Part shown: one piece after another, positions 54,771 to 64,000 of the stretch
Numbering within the stretch: the stretch's first letter is position 1
How the letters are laid out: every line of letters starts with the position of its first letter
Notes under the pieces: model-generated
Told to the model about the DNA's origin: nothing
What the model saw: the letters and a program-made list of their open reading frames with translations, nothing else
Databases searched by the model: none
Source of the DNA: Gautieria morchelliformis
Lineage: Eukaryota > Basidiomycota > Agaricomycetes > Gomphales > Gomphaceae
Length of the DNA stretch: 64,000 nucleotides
NCBI GenBank assembly: GCA_015179125.1
Contig: WHVA01000005.1
Span: 496,001-560,000 of the forward strand
Reading direction: 5' to 3'
Program-made: the position numbers and the translations under genes

Positions 54771-55274
54771 ACGCCCCTGCGGTTTCCGAGCTCAAGAACG
54801 TGTCAGGATCGGCGAAGTTGCCTTATGGTGCATTGGCACTCGGTGCGGAAGGGATCAAAGATTTCGGGGCTTATGCTACACAGGAGGAAATCCGACATCG
54901 AGAATGAACGCCTACCATCAGATCTCACTGATCCAATGTCAGAAGAAGCTAAGCCCTTCCTCTCCAATCCTATGACACCCTCTTCTGGAGATTCTCCTGT
55001 AGTGGGTTCTCACCATTAGTACAAAGTAGCAAACAAAATTAAAACCTGCATTGAACTACATACAGTAAGCTAAGCTTGACATTGTTCCCCCCTCAGCACC
55101 CAAAATGCAAAATAAAAAATGCTTGTTTTATTTGGATTTTTTAGTTCTATGCCCTAGCTATGGTCCACATAGCTTCAGATATGAAATTTCAAGCGAATCG
55201 GAGCGATATCAAGCAAGATATCATTGTTCGAAGTTTGCGCACTAAAACGGAAGCAAATCCGAAGCACGCCTTAG
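54650..55274. repeat. Right inverted-repeat arm
   Basis: Reverse complement of 40177-40830. It ends at ...CGCCTTAG, exactly where the LTR of element C begins (TGTAAAGG at 55275), so the native outer boundary may be lost. Confidence 0.82.
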
Positions 55275-55509
55275 TGTAAAGGAAGTGAGTCGGAGCTCAA
55301 AGATTTAGCGACAGACTGAGAAGACCGAGTTCTTAAGAGGTGCAACACTCAATATAACCAGTCTGAGTCAACCTTCGATAGGTGGGTACTAAGAGTCTCG
55401 AAAATTAGTACATGAAATATGTCTGATCTTATATGTTTTTCTAGTTCTATCTTTAGTCGGTCGGAGTCTGTAAGGGCTCGGCGTTAGTAAGCTAGCCCGG
55501 GTCCTTACA
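55275..55509 (-). repeat. Probable 3' LTR of element C
   Basis: Read on the minus strand it begins TGTAAGGACCCGGG and ends CTCACTTCCTTTACA, giving matching TGTAA/TTACA ends. A purine tract GAAGGAGGGCGAG (55510-55522) lies just before it, as expected for plus-strand priming. The matching 5' LTR is outside the window, so the border is provisional. Confidence 0.6.
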
Positions 55510-55794
55510 CTCGCCCTCCTTCGTGTCAGAACCGTCCACACCAGGCGTAAGATCCCAATGTTGAAGACCCTGCACTAAAAAGGGGTGCCTGTTCTGGTTG
55601 GTCAAAAGAGATAAGAAGAAGGACAAGTCTGAAGTAGACAAGCCTCGAAGTAAGAGATTGAGAGAAGAGAGACGATAGAGTGAGCAAGGTATCCTCAAGT
55701 GCTTAAGGGCACAGGAGACGGTGTAACGTATATGATAACCAAACTAGCGAAATACATGGAGCAAGCTCTGGTATTTATCTACTTTGGAAAAGGG

Positions 55795-56107
55795 GGATGA
55801 GTCAGAAGAGAATAGGAGGGATGAGTCACCGTGAGTCAGAATGAGTCAGAATGAGTCAGAGTGAGTCAGAGTGAGTCAGGTGAGTATGAGAAGGAGTCAG
55901 AACAACAAGAGGGATGAGTCACAATGAGTCAGAATGAGTCAGAACGAGTCAGAGTGAGTCAGGTGAGTCATGAAGAGGAGTCAGGACAATAAAGCTGATA
56001 TGGTACACAATAGGGGAACTGAGTCATGATGAGTCAATGAAAACAAGAAGAGTGAGTCATGAGGGATACTGGTAAATCAAGAGTGACTCATGGAGACAAT
56101 AATGAGT
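55795..56107. repeat. TGAGTCA motif array near the 3' end of element C
   Basis: About sixteen copies of TGAGTCA or its complement TGACTCA in 310 bp, often spaced ten bases apart (ATGAGTCAGA units). The 7-bp core is the consensus for AP-1/Gcn4-type bZIP factors. It could be a minisatellite or a transcription-factor platform. Confidence 0.8.
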
Positions 56108-56111
56108 CGTC

Positions 56112-56540
56112 CTAACCCCTGAGCCAACCAACAATCCGGAACCACACATCTCTGCTCCAGACACACAGCCTCTGAGGCAATGCTTGACTTTCCAAGTCAA
56201 TCAAAGGGGGTGGTGTAGGGTTAGGTGGTTGAGAGGGTTGGAAATGATCGAAACAATATGGGTCATAGCTGGTGCTAACCCCGCTTTCCAATATCTGAAT
56301 CTCTACACTTCTCTTGCCCTCATGCACAAAGGGAATATAGTGCATAGGCATGTCAACTCGTCCTGAAGAAGGGTCAAAGAAGAGTTCATGGGGATCAAGG
56401 CTTCCCCAATCCATGCTGTCGGCACTCATCCTGCCAGATCGTCGCCTGGTGTGGACCGGTGATGGTGCCCGAATGCTTGGCGACATCTGCATAGGGAATG
56501 ATGGCGTAGGCGCATGTGTGGGAGTGGCAGTGAAGCACAT
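56112..56540 (-). CDS. Accessory ORF 2 of element C (hypothetical)
   Basis: 142 codons from ATG 56540 (MCFTATPTHAPTPSFPMQMS) through RSGRMSADSMDWGSLDPHEL and HYIPFVHEGKRSVEIQIL to WFRIVGWLRG-stop. No domain recognised. It sits between accessory ORF 1 and the LTR, so it probably belongs to the element, but a chance ORF is possible. Confidence 0.4.
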   Translation of the reverse strand: MCFTATPTHAPTPSFPMQMSPSIRAPSPVHTRRRSGRMSADSMDWGSLDPHELFFDPSSGRVDMPMHYIPFVHEGKRSVEIQILESGVSTSYDPYCFDHFQPSQPPNPTPPPLIDLESQALPQRLCVWSRDVWFRIVGWLRG

Positions 56541-56734
56541 GGCACTGGAGGTGATGGCTCAACTTGGGGTATGAAGATGTGATGGCAGTGGTCTGATGAG
56601 ACGATTGGGGGAAAAGATTCCGTGTAAGCGCTCAGTGCAGTTGGTGAAATAAACCAGTTCATGACACTTCGCTACAAGGTAGTGAACACCCTATCCCTGA
56701 ATCCAGCAAAGAAAGTGAGTACTAACCCTGGTAT

Positions 56735-57567
56735 CTAGTCGGCGGCGTCCAGCATATCCTCTTTGGTTCCAGTGGCTAATTCGGCCACGCCGTTGATGAT
56801 TTGCTGGACCACGGCTTCAAACGCTCGTTCATCAGCGGCTAATAGTGTTGAGCGTGGATTTTCAGGTAACATACCAGGTTCGGACGCGTTTGCAGCCGGT
56901 GGTGGAGCAGCTGCCTGCGCCGCGGGTGCGGGCTGGCTAGGGCCAGCCGCCGCGTTCATAGGGTGCTGTCTGGGCACGCGGGTCTGGCCGTCGTTGTGCC
57001 TGGGTGCACGGTCCCTGTCCGACTGCTGACCGTCGGTGGCACCCCTCCCCCTTCCCCTCCCTCGACGTCCTCCTCGGAACGATCGTTGCCCGTGGTCGAA
57101 GGCGGAGTTATAGTTGGCCATAGCCCTATCATTGATCTGCTGGAAGAGGCCGAAGGAGGCGTAACGCTCCATAAAGCTCTCTTCGGGTATCTCATGTCGC
57201 ACTCGAGCGGGGACGCGGTACGGTGAGTAGTAGTCTGAGTGACTCGTCTGCGTCCGCTGATAGGGGGGGTGTCCATATGCAGCAGCGTTTTGAGGTGGAA
57301 TTTGTGGAGATGGCGTGCCATAGTATCTGGGAGGGTAGGCATGCCTACCTGCCGCGGATGGCAGGGGGGGTACTTGTTGTACAGCGGGCACCTGGTCAGT
57401 CGCTGCGTATTGCGATATCGAATCCAAGTGGCTAAAGACGTCTGATATGTCTGATATAGCGTCGTCAGGATTTTCGCAGGGGTGCCTGTTGGCGGCGTAG
57501 AATGACTGCGCCGCCAACCAGGCCTCGTAGCCTGGGGGCGCAGGTCCTGGGTCCGGTCATCCAGCAT
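56735..57567 (-). CDS. Accessory ORF 1 of element C with RGG-type basic repeat
   Basis: Follows integrase with about 10 bp overlap in another frame, so it may be reached by frameshift or reinitiation. The frame contains GYEAWLAAQSFYAANRHP, a Pro/Tyr-rich part (YPPRYYGTPSPQIPP), FMERYASFGLFQQINDRAM, then RGGRRGRGRGRG, an RGG/RG run typical of RNA-binding segments, then a Pro/Ala stretch and an acidic end EDMLDAAD. No start ATG is obvious in this frame. A nucleocapsid-like or RNA-chaperone role would be inference. Confidence 0.5.
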
Positions 57568-59575
57568 ATTCGTGGAGCGTGGACGCGTTGTGCCACAGCT
57601 GCTGAGTAGTCGGGGGAGCGGGTTGTGGGGTGTCGTTGCCAGACATAGGGGTGAGTGTCACTGTCAGCTTCAGACCTGTCTTATCCCTCTTTTTATAGGG
57701 AATGTCTCTGTCGATCGGTATTGTCAGCGTGATTGCGTTGCTGTCGATCGTGGGCGTAGTGCTTTTCCATTCTGGTAAGTCCAATATTTGTTCGATGTCT
57801 GGAGGGGGCTGTCCGGTGCCGTTCGGCAGATCATCAATGCTAGCTATGTCTTGTTCCTCCAGGTAAGCATCCAATGCTGCCAGATGTTTTACTGACGCGA
57901 AGGGAAGCCAGGTTCTGTCATTGCTCTGCCATAGGACCCGGAACCAGGCGTCCTTTCCGGACTTACAGTGCGTTTCTAGTCTTTTCATGTGCCATTCTAA
58001 CGGGGCGTCCCCTAGATCGGTAACCTGTGTCACGGCTGGTCCTGGGAAACGTCGATCATCATTTGCAATATGTATGCGTAATAGGTTAGCGTGGAATACG
58101 GGGTGTATGTCACACGCTAGCAGCTCGTTTGGTAAGGCCAGTTTGTAAGTTGATCCTTTTACTAACTCATTTGTTATTCTGTAGGGACCTATGTATTTTG
58201 GTGATAGCTTACAAGCCCTTCCTTTTGGGAGCTTCAGGTTCACTGTTGACAGGTATACTAGGTCCCCTACCTTGAAAGGGGCGGGCCGTCTCTTCCTGTT
58301 AGCCGCGTAGGTCTGTTTCACTCTCTGGGTAAGAATTGAATCATGTGCAGTTATCAGGGTGTCTTTCAGTTTCTGTGCAAAACGCCTCACTCCTGGCATC
58401 TGTTCTCGCCCCGAGTCCCATATCATCGGCCTTGGTAGGCTTCCGAAGTTCAGGAAGAAAGGAGTAAACCCTGTCGTCTCCGATCGTGCGCTGTTGAATG
58501 CGAACTCGATTACGGGTAGCTTCAAGACCCAGTCCTTTTGGTCTGCCGCCACTACCATTCTGAGCATCTGTGTAATCGTCCTGTTTGCCCTTTCTGTTGC
58601 GCCGTCTGTCTGCGGGTGGTAGGCCATGGACATGCGCAACTCAGCGCCTATCAGGGTATGTAGCCTTTCCCAGAAGGCTGATGTGAATAGCGAGTCCCTA
58701 TCACTAATTATGACCTCAGGGATACCGTGTAGCTTGTAAACCGTGTCGAACACTAGCTCCGCGATCTGCTTTGCACCGTATGTTTGCTTTGACGGGGCGA
58801 GGTGTACCATTGAAGTTAAGTGGTCAATTACTACGCAAATCATATCGAATTCACCACTTCTATTGCAGGATATCGGGAGTGGTCCCACGAAGTCGATACC
58901 GATCTGCTGCCAGCGGCGGTTTGGGACTTTTAGTGGTTTCAGGTTTCCATACTGTTTCTGGTTTACCGGTTTCGCGATGGCACATATGTGACAGCTTTCA
59001 CAATAAACCTTCGTATCTGCATAGATTCTCGGCCACCATACGTGATCTTGCAGGTAATAGTACGTCTTACTGCTTCCTAGATGCGCTAATAAGGAGTGCG
59101 CGTGTGATATTACGCATTCTTTTATTCCTTTGTTTCCGTGGGCGCCATCCGGGATGCAGAGGCGCGGTTCACCACTCATCTTGATGTAAAGCAAGCCGTC
59201 TTGCATTAGAAAATTGTCGTGGTGTTGTAAATTATCGATTATTCCTTTAAAAAATTTGTCTTTTTGATACTGTTCCTTTAAAATAGTCAGGAACTTAAAT
59301 GAGGGGTCGAACATCGATATCATTTCTTCAAAGGATGGTGCGGCCACATATAAATCCTCGTTAATTTGAGGAGCTTCGATTTCCGGGTCTGTGTCTTCTT
59401 CCGGCGTCCCGGCTCGGGGTTTGACCGAATTGGATGGGGTGGCCACGTTGCGGGCGTCAGAGGATTTTCTTTGCGCCCTCCAGTTTCGTTTCCCTCTGGG
59501 GGCCTTTCTCTCTCTGACCGTTTCCGTGGTGGGGTTCGTGGTAAGTGGTTTTACCGCTACGTTGGCATCGTCGTA
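57557..59575 (-). CDS. Integrase part of pol, element C
   Basis: DNA-integrating enzyme. Zinc-binding HHCC domain (HAHSLLAHLGSSKTYYYL ... CESCHIC), the core with IGIDFVGPLP, VIISDRDSLF and YHPQTDGATERANRTI (the Asp-Asp-Glu triad), a YIGPYRITNELVKG GPY/F-like segment and a degenerate chromodomain-like end (VLWQSNDRTWLPF ... LAALDAYLEEQ). The open frame extends to 59614, but its first residues come from the inverted neighbour. Now separated from RT by the inversion. Confidence 0.88.
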   Translation of the reverse strand, partial: YDDANVAVKPLTTNPTTETVRERKAPRGKRNWRAQRKSSDARNVATPSNSVKPRAGTPEEDTDPEIEAPQINEDLYVAAPSFEEMISMFDPSFKFLTILKEQYQKDKFFKGIIDNLQHHDNFLMQDGLLYIKMSGEPRLCIPDGAHGNKGIKECVISHAHSLLAHLGSSKTYYYLQDHVWWPRIYADTKVYCESCHICAIAKPVNQKQYGNLKPLKVPNRRWQQIGIDFVGPLPISCNRSGEFDMICVVIDHLTSMVHLAPSKQTYGAKQIAELVFDTVYKLHGIPEVIISDRDSLFTSAFWERLHTLIGAELRMSMAYHPQTDGATERANRTITQMLRMVVAADQKDWVLKLPVIEFAFNSARSETTGFTPFFLNFGSLPRPMIWDSGREQMPGVRRFAQKLKDTLITAHDSILTQRVKQTYAANRKRRPAPFKVGDLVYLSTVNLKLPKGRACKLSPKYIGPYRITNELVKGSTYKLALPNELLACDIHPVFHANLLRIHIANDDRRFPGPAVTQVTDLGDAPLEWHMKRLETHCKSGKDAWFRVLWQSNDRTWLPFASVKHLAALDAYLEEQDIASIDDLPNGTGQPPPDIEQILDLPEWKSTTPTIDSNAITLTIPIDRDIPYKKRDKTGLKLTVTLTPMSGNDTPQPAPPTTQQLWHNASTLHEYAG

Positions 59576-60570
59576 CGACATAATAGTGTACTCTAACACA
59601 ATAAAAGAACACATAGAGCAAAAGAGAAACTATACCTGTCAACGCCTGACAAACACCAGTTCTTTGCCAAAGAACTGAAGGTACTAGGTCACGTCATAGA
59701 CGCACGAGGACTAGTCATTGATCCGGAAAAGGTGGACAAAATTCTGAACTGGAAAACTCCACCAGGAAGGGATCAGCTCGCTGCCTTCATAGGGACTGTG
59801 AGTTACATCGCACCTAACTGCAAGGGGATCAGGACCCCGATGGGCGTCCTAACGGAGAGAACGGGGTCCACGTCGATATGGCGATGGGGCCCTACGGAGC
59901 AACGAGCGTTTGACGGCATAAAGAAAATTGTACAAAACCATAGAGACTCACACAGAATTGCCCTGGACTACTCCGCCAACGCTCCACGAATAAACCTGGT
60001 ATGCGATGCGAGTCTAGGAGGCGCGGGAGGCGTGGTATCACAGGGAAACGACCCCAAAACCGCGGCTCCAATAGCATTCTGGTCTGCAAAATTCAATCCT
60101 GCACAACAGAACTATCCGGTGCACGAAAGAGAATAATTAGCCATAGTAGAATCTTTGAAACGGTTCAGGCACTTACTTCAAGGGGTACGCTTCCGCATCT
60201 TTACAGACCATAAACCCCTGGAATATATCTTATCTCAAAAAAATCTGTCAGCATGACAACACAGATGGATCGACGTACTAAGCGACTTCAATTTTGAAAT
60301 AATATATATACCTGGAGAAGCGAACGTAGTGGCAGACGCGCTATCGCGAATGTATAACGCAGAACCGGCAGGAATCGTAAGAGCGGCGTCGGAATACATA
60401 ATTGAGGAAGACGTACCAAAAACGATAACTGAAATAAGACAAAGACCCTGTTCTCTGAAGACCGGACACGAGGCCAACGCATCCTTACTGATGCACCTAA
60501 ACGCAACCGGTATCGATGGTCGGCCAATAGGGAACACACGAGCCGGTCGTACTATAAAACCGCCGAAACA
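59576..60570 (+). pseudogene. Inverted RT-end/RNase H segment of element C
   Basis: Plus-strand sequence encoding the part of pol missing from the minus-strand frame. It reads DIIVYSNTIKEHIE (end of the RT palm motif), HQFFAKELKVLGHVIDARGL, ILNWKTPPGRDQLAAFIGTV, the RNase H motifs LVCDASLGGAGGVVS and NYPVHERE, a stop, FTDHKPLEYIL, a second stop (after NLSA) and VADALSRMYNAE. Flanked on both sides by minus-strand pol, so a piece of about 1 kb was flipped in place. Confidence 0.88.
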
Positions 60571-62535
60571 GTGTAAGTAGATGTCCATAAAGATACCGAT
60601 ATATGGTCCGAAGATGTGGTTCATCAGTGCTTGGTATGTGGCCGGGCCATTGCAGTCGCCCTGCTGCATCACCAAGCTTTCCATCGTGCCGTCAGGTGTG
60701 TTAAAGGTCGTGCGGTGCACGTCCTCGTCTATGACACGAATTTGTTCGTAGGCGTCTCTTCCGTCGATCAATGTTCTGTACGGGTGTCGGAGTACGTTTG
60801 TGAGTATTGTCTCCATATTTGGGAGAGGGCTTGCCAGCTTCCTTGTGTTCTTATTTTGTTCTCTTTTATCCAATACCGTTCTGATCCTGGTTTCTCCGTT
60901 TTCACCAGGTTTCTTTAATACTATTAGCAACGGTACAGCGTTTAGACCAGGTCTAAAACGCCATCTCCCCATGCTTAGGTAAGAGTCCCATTTCTCTCTC
61001 CAAAGGTGTTTCACCGCTTCGGGACATTTGGAAGGTCGCCACGAGTAGGTGAGATTTTCGTCTATTATGGGTATCGTGTGATTTATTTCTCGTAGAGGAG
61101 GGAGCGGCGTTTGGCCAGCTGGCTTGCATATGTCATTCGCGTACGCCCTTAATTCGGTGCGTAGTTTTTCTAAACCTCCTTCTACTACGTCCGCTGCCAT
61201 AGAGCTTATTTCAGCGACGTCCAGGCCTGTTAATCTTTCCGACATTGCGGATACCACTGACACCCTCGCTGGGTTGAATCCCAGCATTACCTTGTGCTGA
61301 AAGAGGAAAGGTGTGCCTAAGATGACGTCATAGTTTTCGAGGTTGATGACGTCGAATCGTCGCTGTTCGTTTATTTCATTATAGGCAAAATTCACCGTCG
61401 TCGAGCAAGTTATCATGGTTCTCGAGCCTGATGCCGCCAATTGGCATGGTAAGGGTTTCGCTAGGTGCTCCACTGGTAGGTGTGGCTGGTCCACCAGCGT
61501 CGTGGAGACGAAGTCGGCCAGAGAGCCCGAGTCTAACAACACCCGTACGTCCTTTCCATTTATTTTAGCTGTTACTACGATTGCCTTGGGTATTACCCTT
61601 TTGAAGTCTTTTGGCTTGCTGGCATTGTGTTCCATTTTTTGAGTTTGCTGTGGGGTTTTTGCTAATTTTCCCCTCGATTTTACAGCGCGTGTGTCGGTCA
61701 TTGGCCTAGCAGAAGCGTTCTTTAAGATGTCCTCTGTGGCCTCCCCGTATTCTTCAGCGTCGTAGTCCACGCCGTCGGTGTCCCATATTAGAGTTGGCAG
61801 TTCCTCCCCAGGATTCTTTTCTTGTGGGATTATGTTTCTCATTGAGCGCGTTATCGGTGAGAGATTTTCATCACTTCCGTCCTCCGAGAACTCATATTCG
61901 TTTCCGCTGTTTGCGCTCTCTTGGTTGTCCCGGAGTTCGTCACACCTTCGGTTGTGAGCGGTCCTCTCTATTTCTTGAGTGGCTAACTGATGTTTGTTCA
62001 GTCTTCTCGGGTTGTTTGCGAAGTCAGACCAGGATTCGCCATCCCATCTCGAACCGGTAGCATTCGTACGTAGGGTTCGGCGCGGGTCTGCCCACATGTT
62101 TCCCGAATAACGGAGTAGGTATGGCGGAATTTCTGCATGTCGACGGATATTCTCGAATTCTAACCATTGCACGCAGTCAAAGTGGTTATCCAGGATTCGT
62201 GAACTATTTATGACATACTGCATGTTGAACATGCGGTCGTTTATGAGTACCGAGTGAGTGGTTACCGGGACTATTGTGTATCTTCCAGTCATTGATACGT
62301 GTGTGGGCATTTCACAGTTTGCGAGGGATACTCTCGATGATAGCCTGTCCGCCAGTTCATCCCAAACGCTCTGTGGTTGGTCCCAAGCCCCACCGGTATT
62401 ATTTTCCTCCGTCATATTCCCCATCATGTTTAACTGAAGTTCAATATTTTCTTTTGCTAGCTTATCGAGGTCTGCGACGTCTTCGCCCACATTTACCGTG
62501 GCGGCCTGTACCCCTGGTGGTTTCCCGTCCCTCAT
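60571..62535 (-). pseudogene. Protease and RT part of pol, element C (cut by inversion)
   Basis: Starts at ATG 62535 directly after the gag TGA and in the same frame (MRDGKPPGVQAATVNVGEDV). Protease-like VRVLLDSGSLADFVSTTLV, with FLFQHKVMLGFNPARVSV downstream. RT follows: LTYSWRPSKCPEAVKHLW, PLLIVLKKPGENGETRIRTV, LIDGRDAYEQIRV, QGDCNGPATYQALMNHIF, and GIFMDIYL, where the catalytic Asp pair should follow but the sequence enters the inverted segment. The last 112 codons of the open frame (to 60235) are antisense read-through. No active RT can be made from this copy. Confidence 0.88.
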
Positions 62536-64000
62536 TCACGGGACGCTTGTTCTTTCAGGGCAGTCTCGTGAGAGGTGGCCTTGCTGCCTGCAAAGGAAGC
62601 AAAGTCCCCTTGCTCTCAGGTCGTCCTTCAGCTCCTCGGTTAGCTGAGGAGCCGTTCTCGAGCGTTGCGGGCTTTGTCTAGGCCGTGGCCCGGCCTTGTT
62701 ACGGGTTGGGGATACCGCCCGGTCCCGCCCCCTTGCGCTGAACGGTTTGTAGTTCTGTGGGCTCCTTGCTGTTCGCGACCCTGACTGTTTTGATCGTTGT
62801 CTTCCAGAGTCCGGGCGCGGGTAGTCGTCCCGTTTTCTCGGTGTGTTTTTGGAGTCATCTTTGGGGCGCAGCGAGTTCCTACGCTCCTCGTAAAGTCTTA
62901 GGTGTTCCGCCTGTTCAAACCTCTCTGCGGCCTCTTCCAGGGTTACAAGGTCCGTGTATTCGTCAGACATACCCGCTTTCGTCCATTCTAATCTCAGGTA
63001 GCTATTTGCGCCGTTCCACAGCTGCTGGACGAGGTGAAACTCCGTTATATCGGGCAGCCTTGTTGCTAGGGAGCGAAGATTCCGTATGAATTCCCGGATC
63101 GTCTTCTTTCCTTGGGAGGCCTCATAGAACTTGGTGCGCATTTGTTGTCTGAACCGTGCTGGGAAGCAGAAGTCAAACAGCTCTTTTCCTAGTGTCTCGA
63201 CCGTATATGAATCAGCTTGTGGAGCCACGAAGCTCATGTAGTATTTCGCCGCTTTTCCTTTCATAATTTTTTTCATATGTCTTACGCGGAATTTCTTAGG
63301 GAAGTCAGTCATTTCAAACCAGTTGTTAACCTCGAAGGTCCATTGTTCGAACGCGTTGAAGTCAGCAGAGCCGTCGTACGGATCTGGCTCTGAGATTTTT
63401 ACACTCGAGGCATTCTTCACGCGATGTTTCAGTTTTTCCTTGTAAGCTTGTCTCTTTCGTTTAGCTCTGTATCTAGCCATTGAGTCACTTGAGGATGTAG
63501 TATCCGACTCGTCTGAATCAATGTCTAGGTCCGTGGGGGGGGTTTCTTACTAAACAGTGTTTTTGCAAGGTAACCGTCCCGTGGTATCTGCGCAGTTGCG
63601 GGAGGCTGATATCTATGTGGTAGGGATGGATGAGCCGTATCGCCTGGTCTCATATTCCTCAACTGGTAAACGCCAGGTAGCACCGCTGTAGTCCTCTTAG
63701 GGTAAATGTAAGTTACCGCTTTCCTGTGGATCTACGCTTACGTTGCCGTTGAGGGTCTGGTGTAGTTTCATGGCGACTTGCTCGTCCAGTAGTACGTTGT
63801 CGTCCTCTGATTCCTCAGGCCTTGCTTCGGGGAGCGAAGTCGCCCTCCACTTTCCTTTTTCTTTTGCCGTGAGACGCGATCCGTGCATCCTCTTTGCCTT
63901 TGTGGATGGCCTCGAGGTGACGTTGTCTGTTGAGGTTACAGTAGTCTCCTGATTTTTTATGGGCAGGTTTTCTACTAGGTCAGCCCGTCTCCTTATCATA
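62536..64000 (-). CDS. Gag of element C (frameshifted, runs off right edge)
   Basis: Capsid/nucleocapsid. The main frame 63480-62536 contains ISEPDPYDGSADFNAFEQW, VRHMKKIMKGKAAKYYMSFV, FDFCFPARFRQQMRTKFY, a long basic linker (PRPDSGRQRSKQSGSRTA) and a CCHC knuckle CFLCRQQGHLSRDC, ending TSVP-TGA. Upstream, TDLDIDSDESDTTSSS joins the ATG in frame, but an eight-C run at 63529-63536 puts YLAKTLFSKKP in another frame. A second slip lies near 63700, where SVDPQESGN gives way to YPKRTTAVLPGVYQ. The N-terminal piece (63999-63697) is charged. Frameshifts may be real decay or homopolymer errors. Confidence 0.78.

Larger units (their letters stand above)
40177..55274. mobile_element. Inverted-repeat-bounded unit with DDE transposase, FunK1 kinase and unknown gene (candidate cargo transposon)
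   Basis: The two ends are inverted copies of each other for about 600-650 bp, starting CTAAGGCG and reading TTTGCTTCCGTTTTAG shortly after. Between them lie a Tc1/IS630-type transposase (plus), a FunK1 kinase (minus) and an uncharacterised gene (minus). A later 6.2-kb retrotransposon (48111-54306) and a minisatellite sit near the right arm. Without the retrotransposon the unit is about 8.9 kb. A TA dinucleotide lies outside the left end (40175-40176), as expected for this transposase class. The right end abuts the LTR of element C at 55275, so its original flank cannot be read. That these parts move together is inference. Confidence 0.55.
55275..64000 (-). mobile_element. Ty3/gypsy LTR retrotransposon C (partial, internally inverted)
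   Basis: Minus-strand element running off the right edge. From its 5' side: gag (62536 to beyond 64000), protease/RT (to about 60571), an inverted RNase H segment (59576-60570, plus strand), integrase (57557-59575), two accessory ORFs, a TGACTCA-rich stretch, a polypurine tract and a 235-bp 3' LTR. Its RT and integrase differ clearly from those of A and B, so it is a separate lineage. The inversion, gag frameshifts and stops make it non-autonomous. Confidence 0.85.

Noticed and set aside
40175..55278. TA target-site duplication around the inverted-repeat unit
   Set aside because: TA is present just outside the left end, and a TA also occurs at 55277-55278. But the latter lies inside the presumed LTR of element C (starting TGTAAA at 55275), so the match may be coincidence and is not used as evidence.
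60235..60570. C-terminal 112 codons of the open frame of element C RT
   Set aside because: These are antisense read-through of the inverted RNase H segment; the plus strand carries the conserved motifs.

Overview
This window is fungal nuclear DNA, almost certainly from an agaricomycete basidiomycete and probably a wood-decay polypore-like species. The signs are protein genes cut by many 44-68 bp GT-AG introns, two tandem cytochrome P450 genes, a FunK1-type kinase, an SAGA Spt7 homologue, GC-rich low-complexity proteins, and chromodomain Ty3/gypsy retrotransposons. No rRNA, tRNA or CRISPR array was seen.

Layout. 1-7.3 kb: the 5' part of a short-chain dehydrogenase (minus strand, runs off the left edge) and a very large disordered low-complexity protein (minus strand). 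8.3-15.8 kb: an oxidoreductase cluster, with a zinc-alcohol-dehydrogenase-like gene (minus) divergent from a P450 (plus), followed by a second P450 (plus). In both P450s the intron just before the haem cysteine appears to be GC-AG. 16.7-27.5 kb: a repeat block. It holds a decayed Ty3/gypsy chromovirus (element A) with a nested 1.46-kb solo LTR and an intact antisense Zn2Cys6 ORF next to its 3' LTR, then LTR debris and a solo LTR of family B.

27.9-37.6 kb is a host gene block: Spt7 (minus), a small divergent ORF (plus), a proline/serine-rich protein (minus) and an RNF216-like RBR ubiquitin ligase (minus). 37.6-40.2 kb is mostly non-coding and carries a hairpin and a gene remnant.

40.18-55.27 kb is bounded by inverted repeats of about 0.6 kb. 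It carries a Tc1/IS630-type DDE transposase, a FunK1 kinase and an uncharacterised acidic/lysine-rich gene. A young 6.2-kb Ty3/gypsy element (B, target duplication cttcc) is inserted in its right part. My best candidate for an undescribed system is this unit as a cargo-carrying DNA transposon, about 8.9 kb before the retrotransposon landed.

55.3 kb to the right edge is a third Ty3/gypsy element (C, minus strand, incomplete). A roughly 1-kb internal inversion has put its RNase H part on the opposite strand and breaks pol at the catalytic YxDD motif. It also has two accessory ORFs and an array of TGAGTCA motifs beside its 3' LTR.

Limits: exon borders were read by eye from splice consensus and conserved motifs. 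Several middle exons (alcohol dehydrogenase, P450s, FunK1) and all low-complexity genes are approximate. Family names rest on recognised motifs, not on searches.
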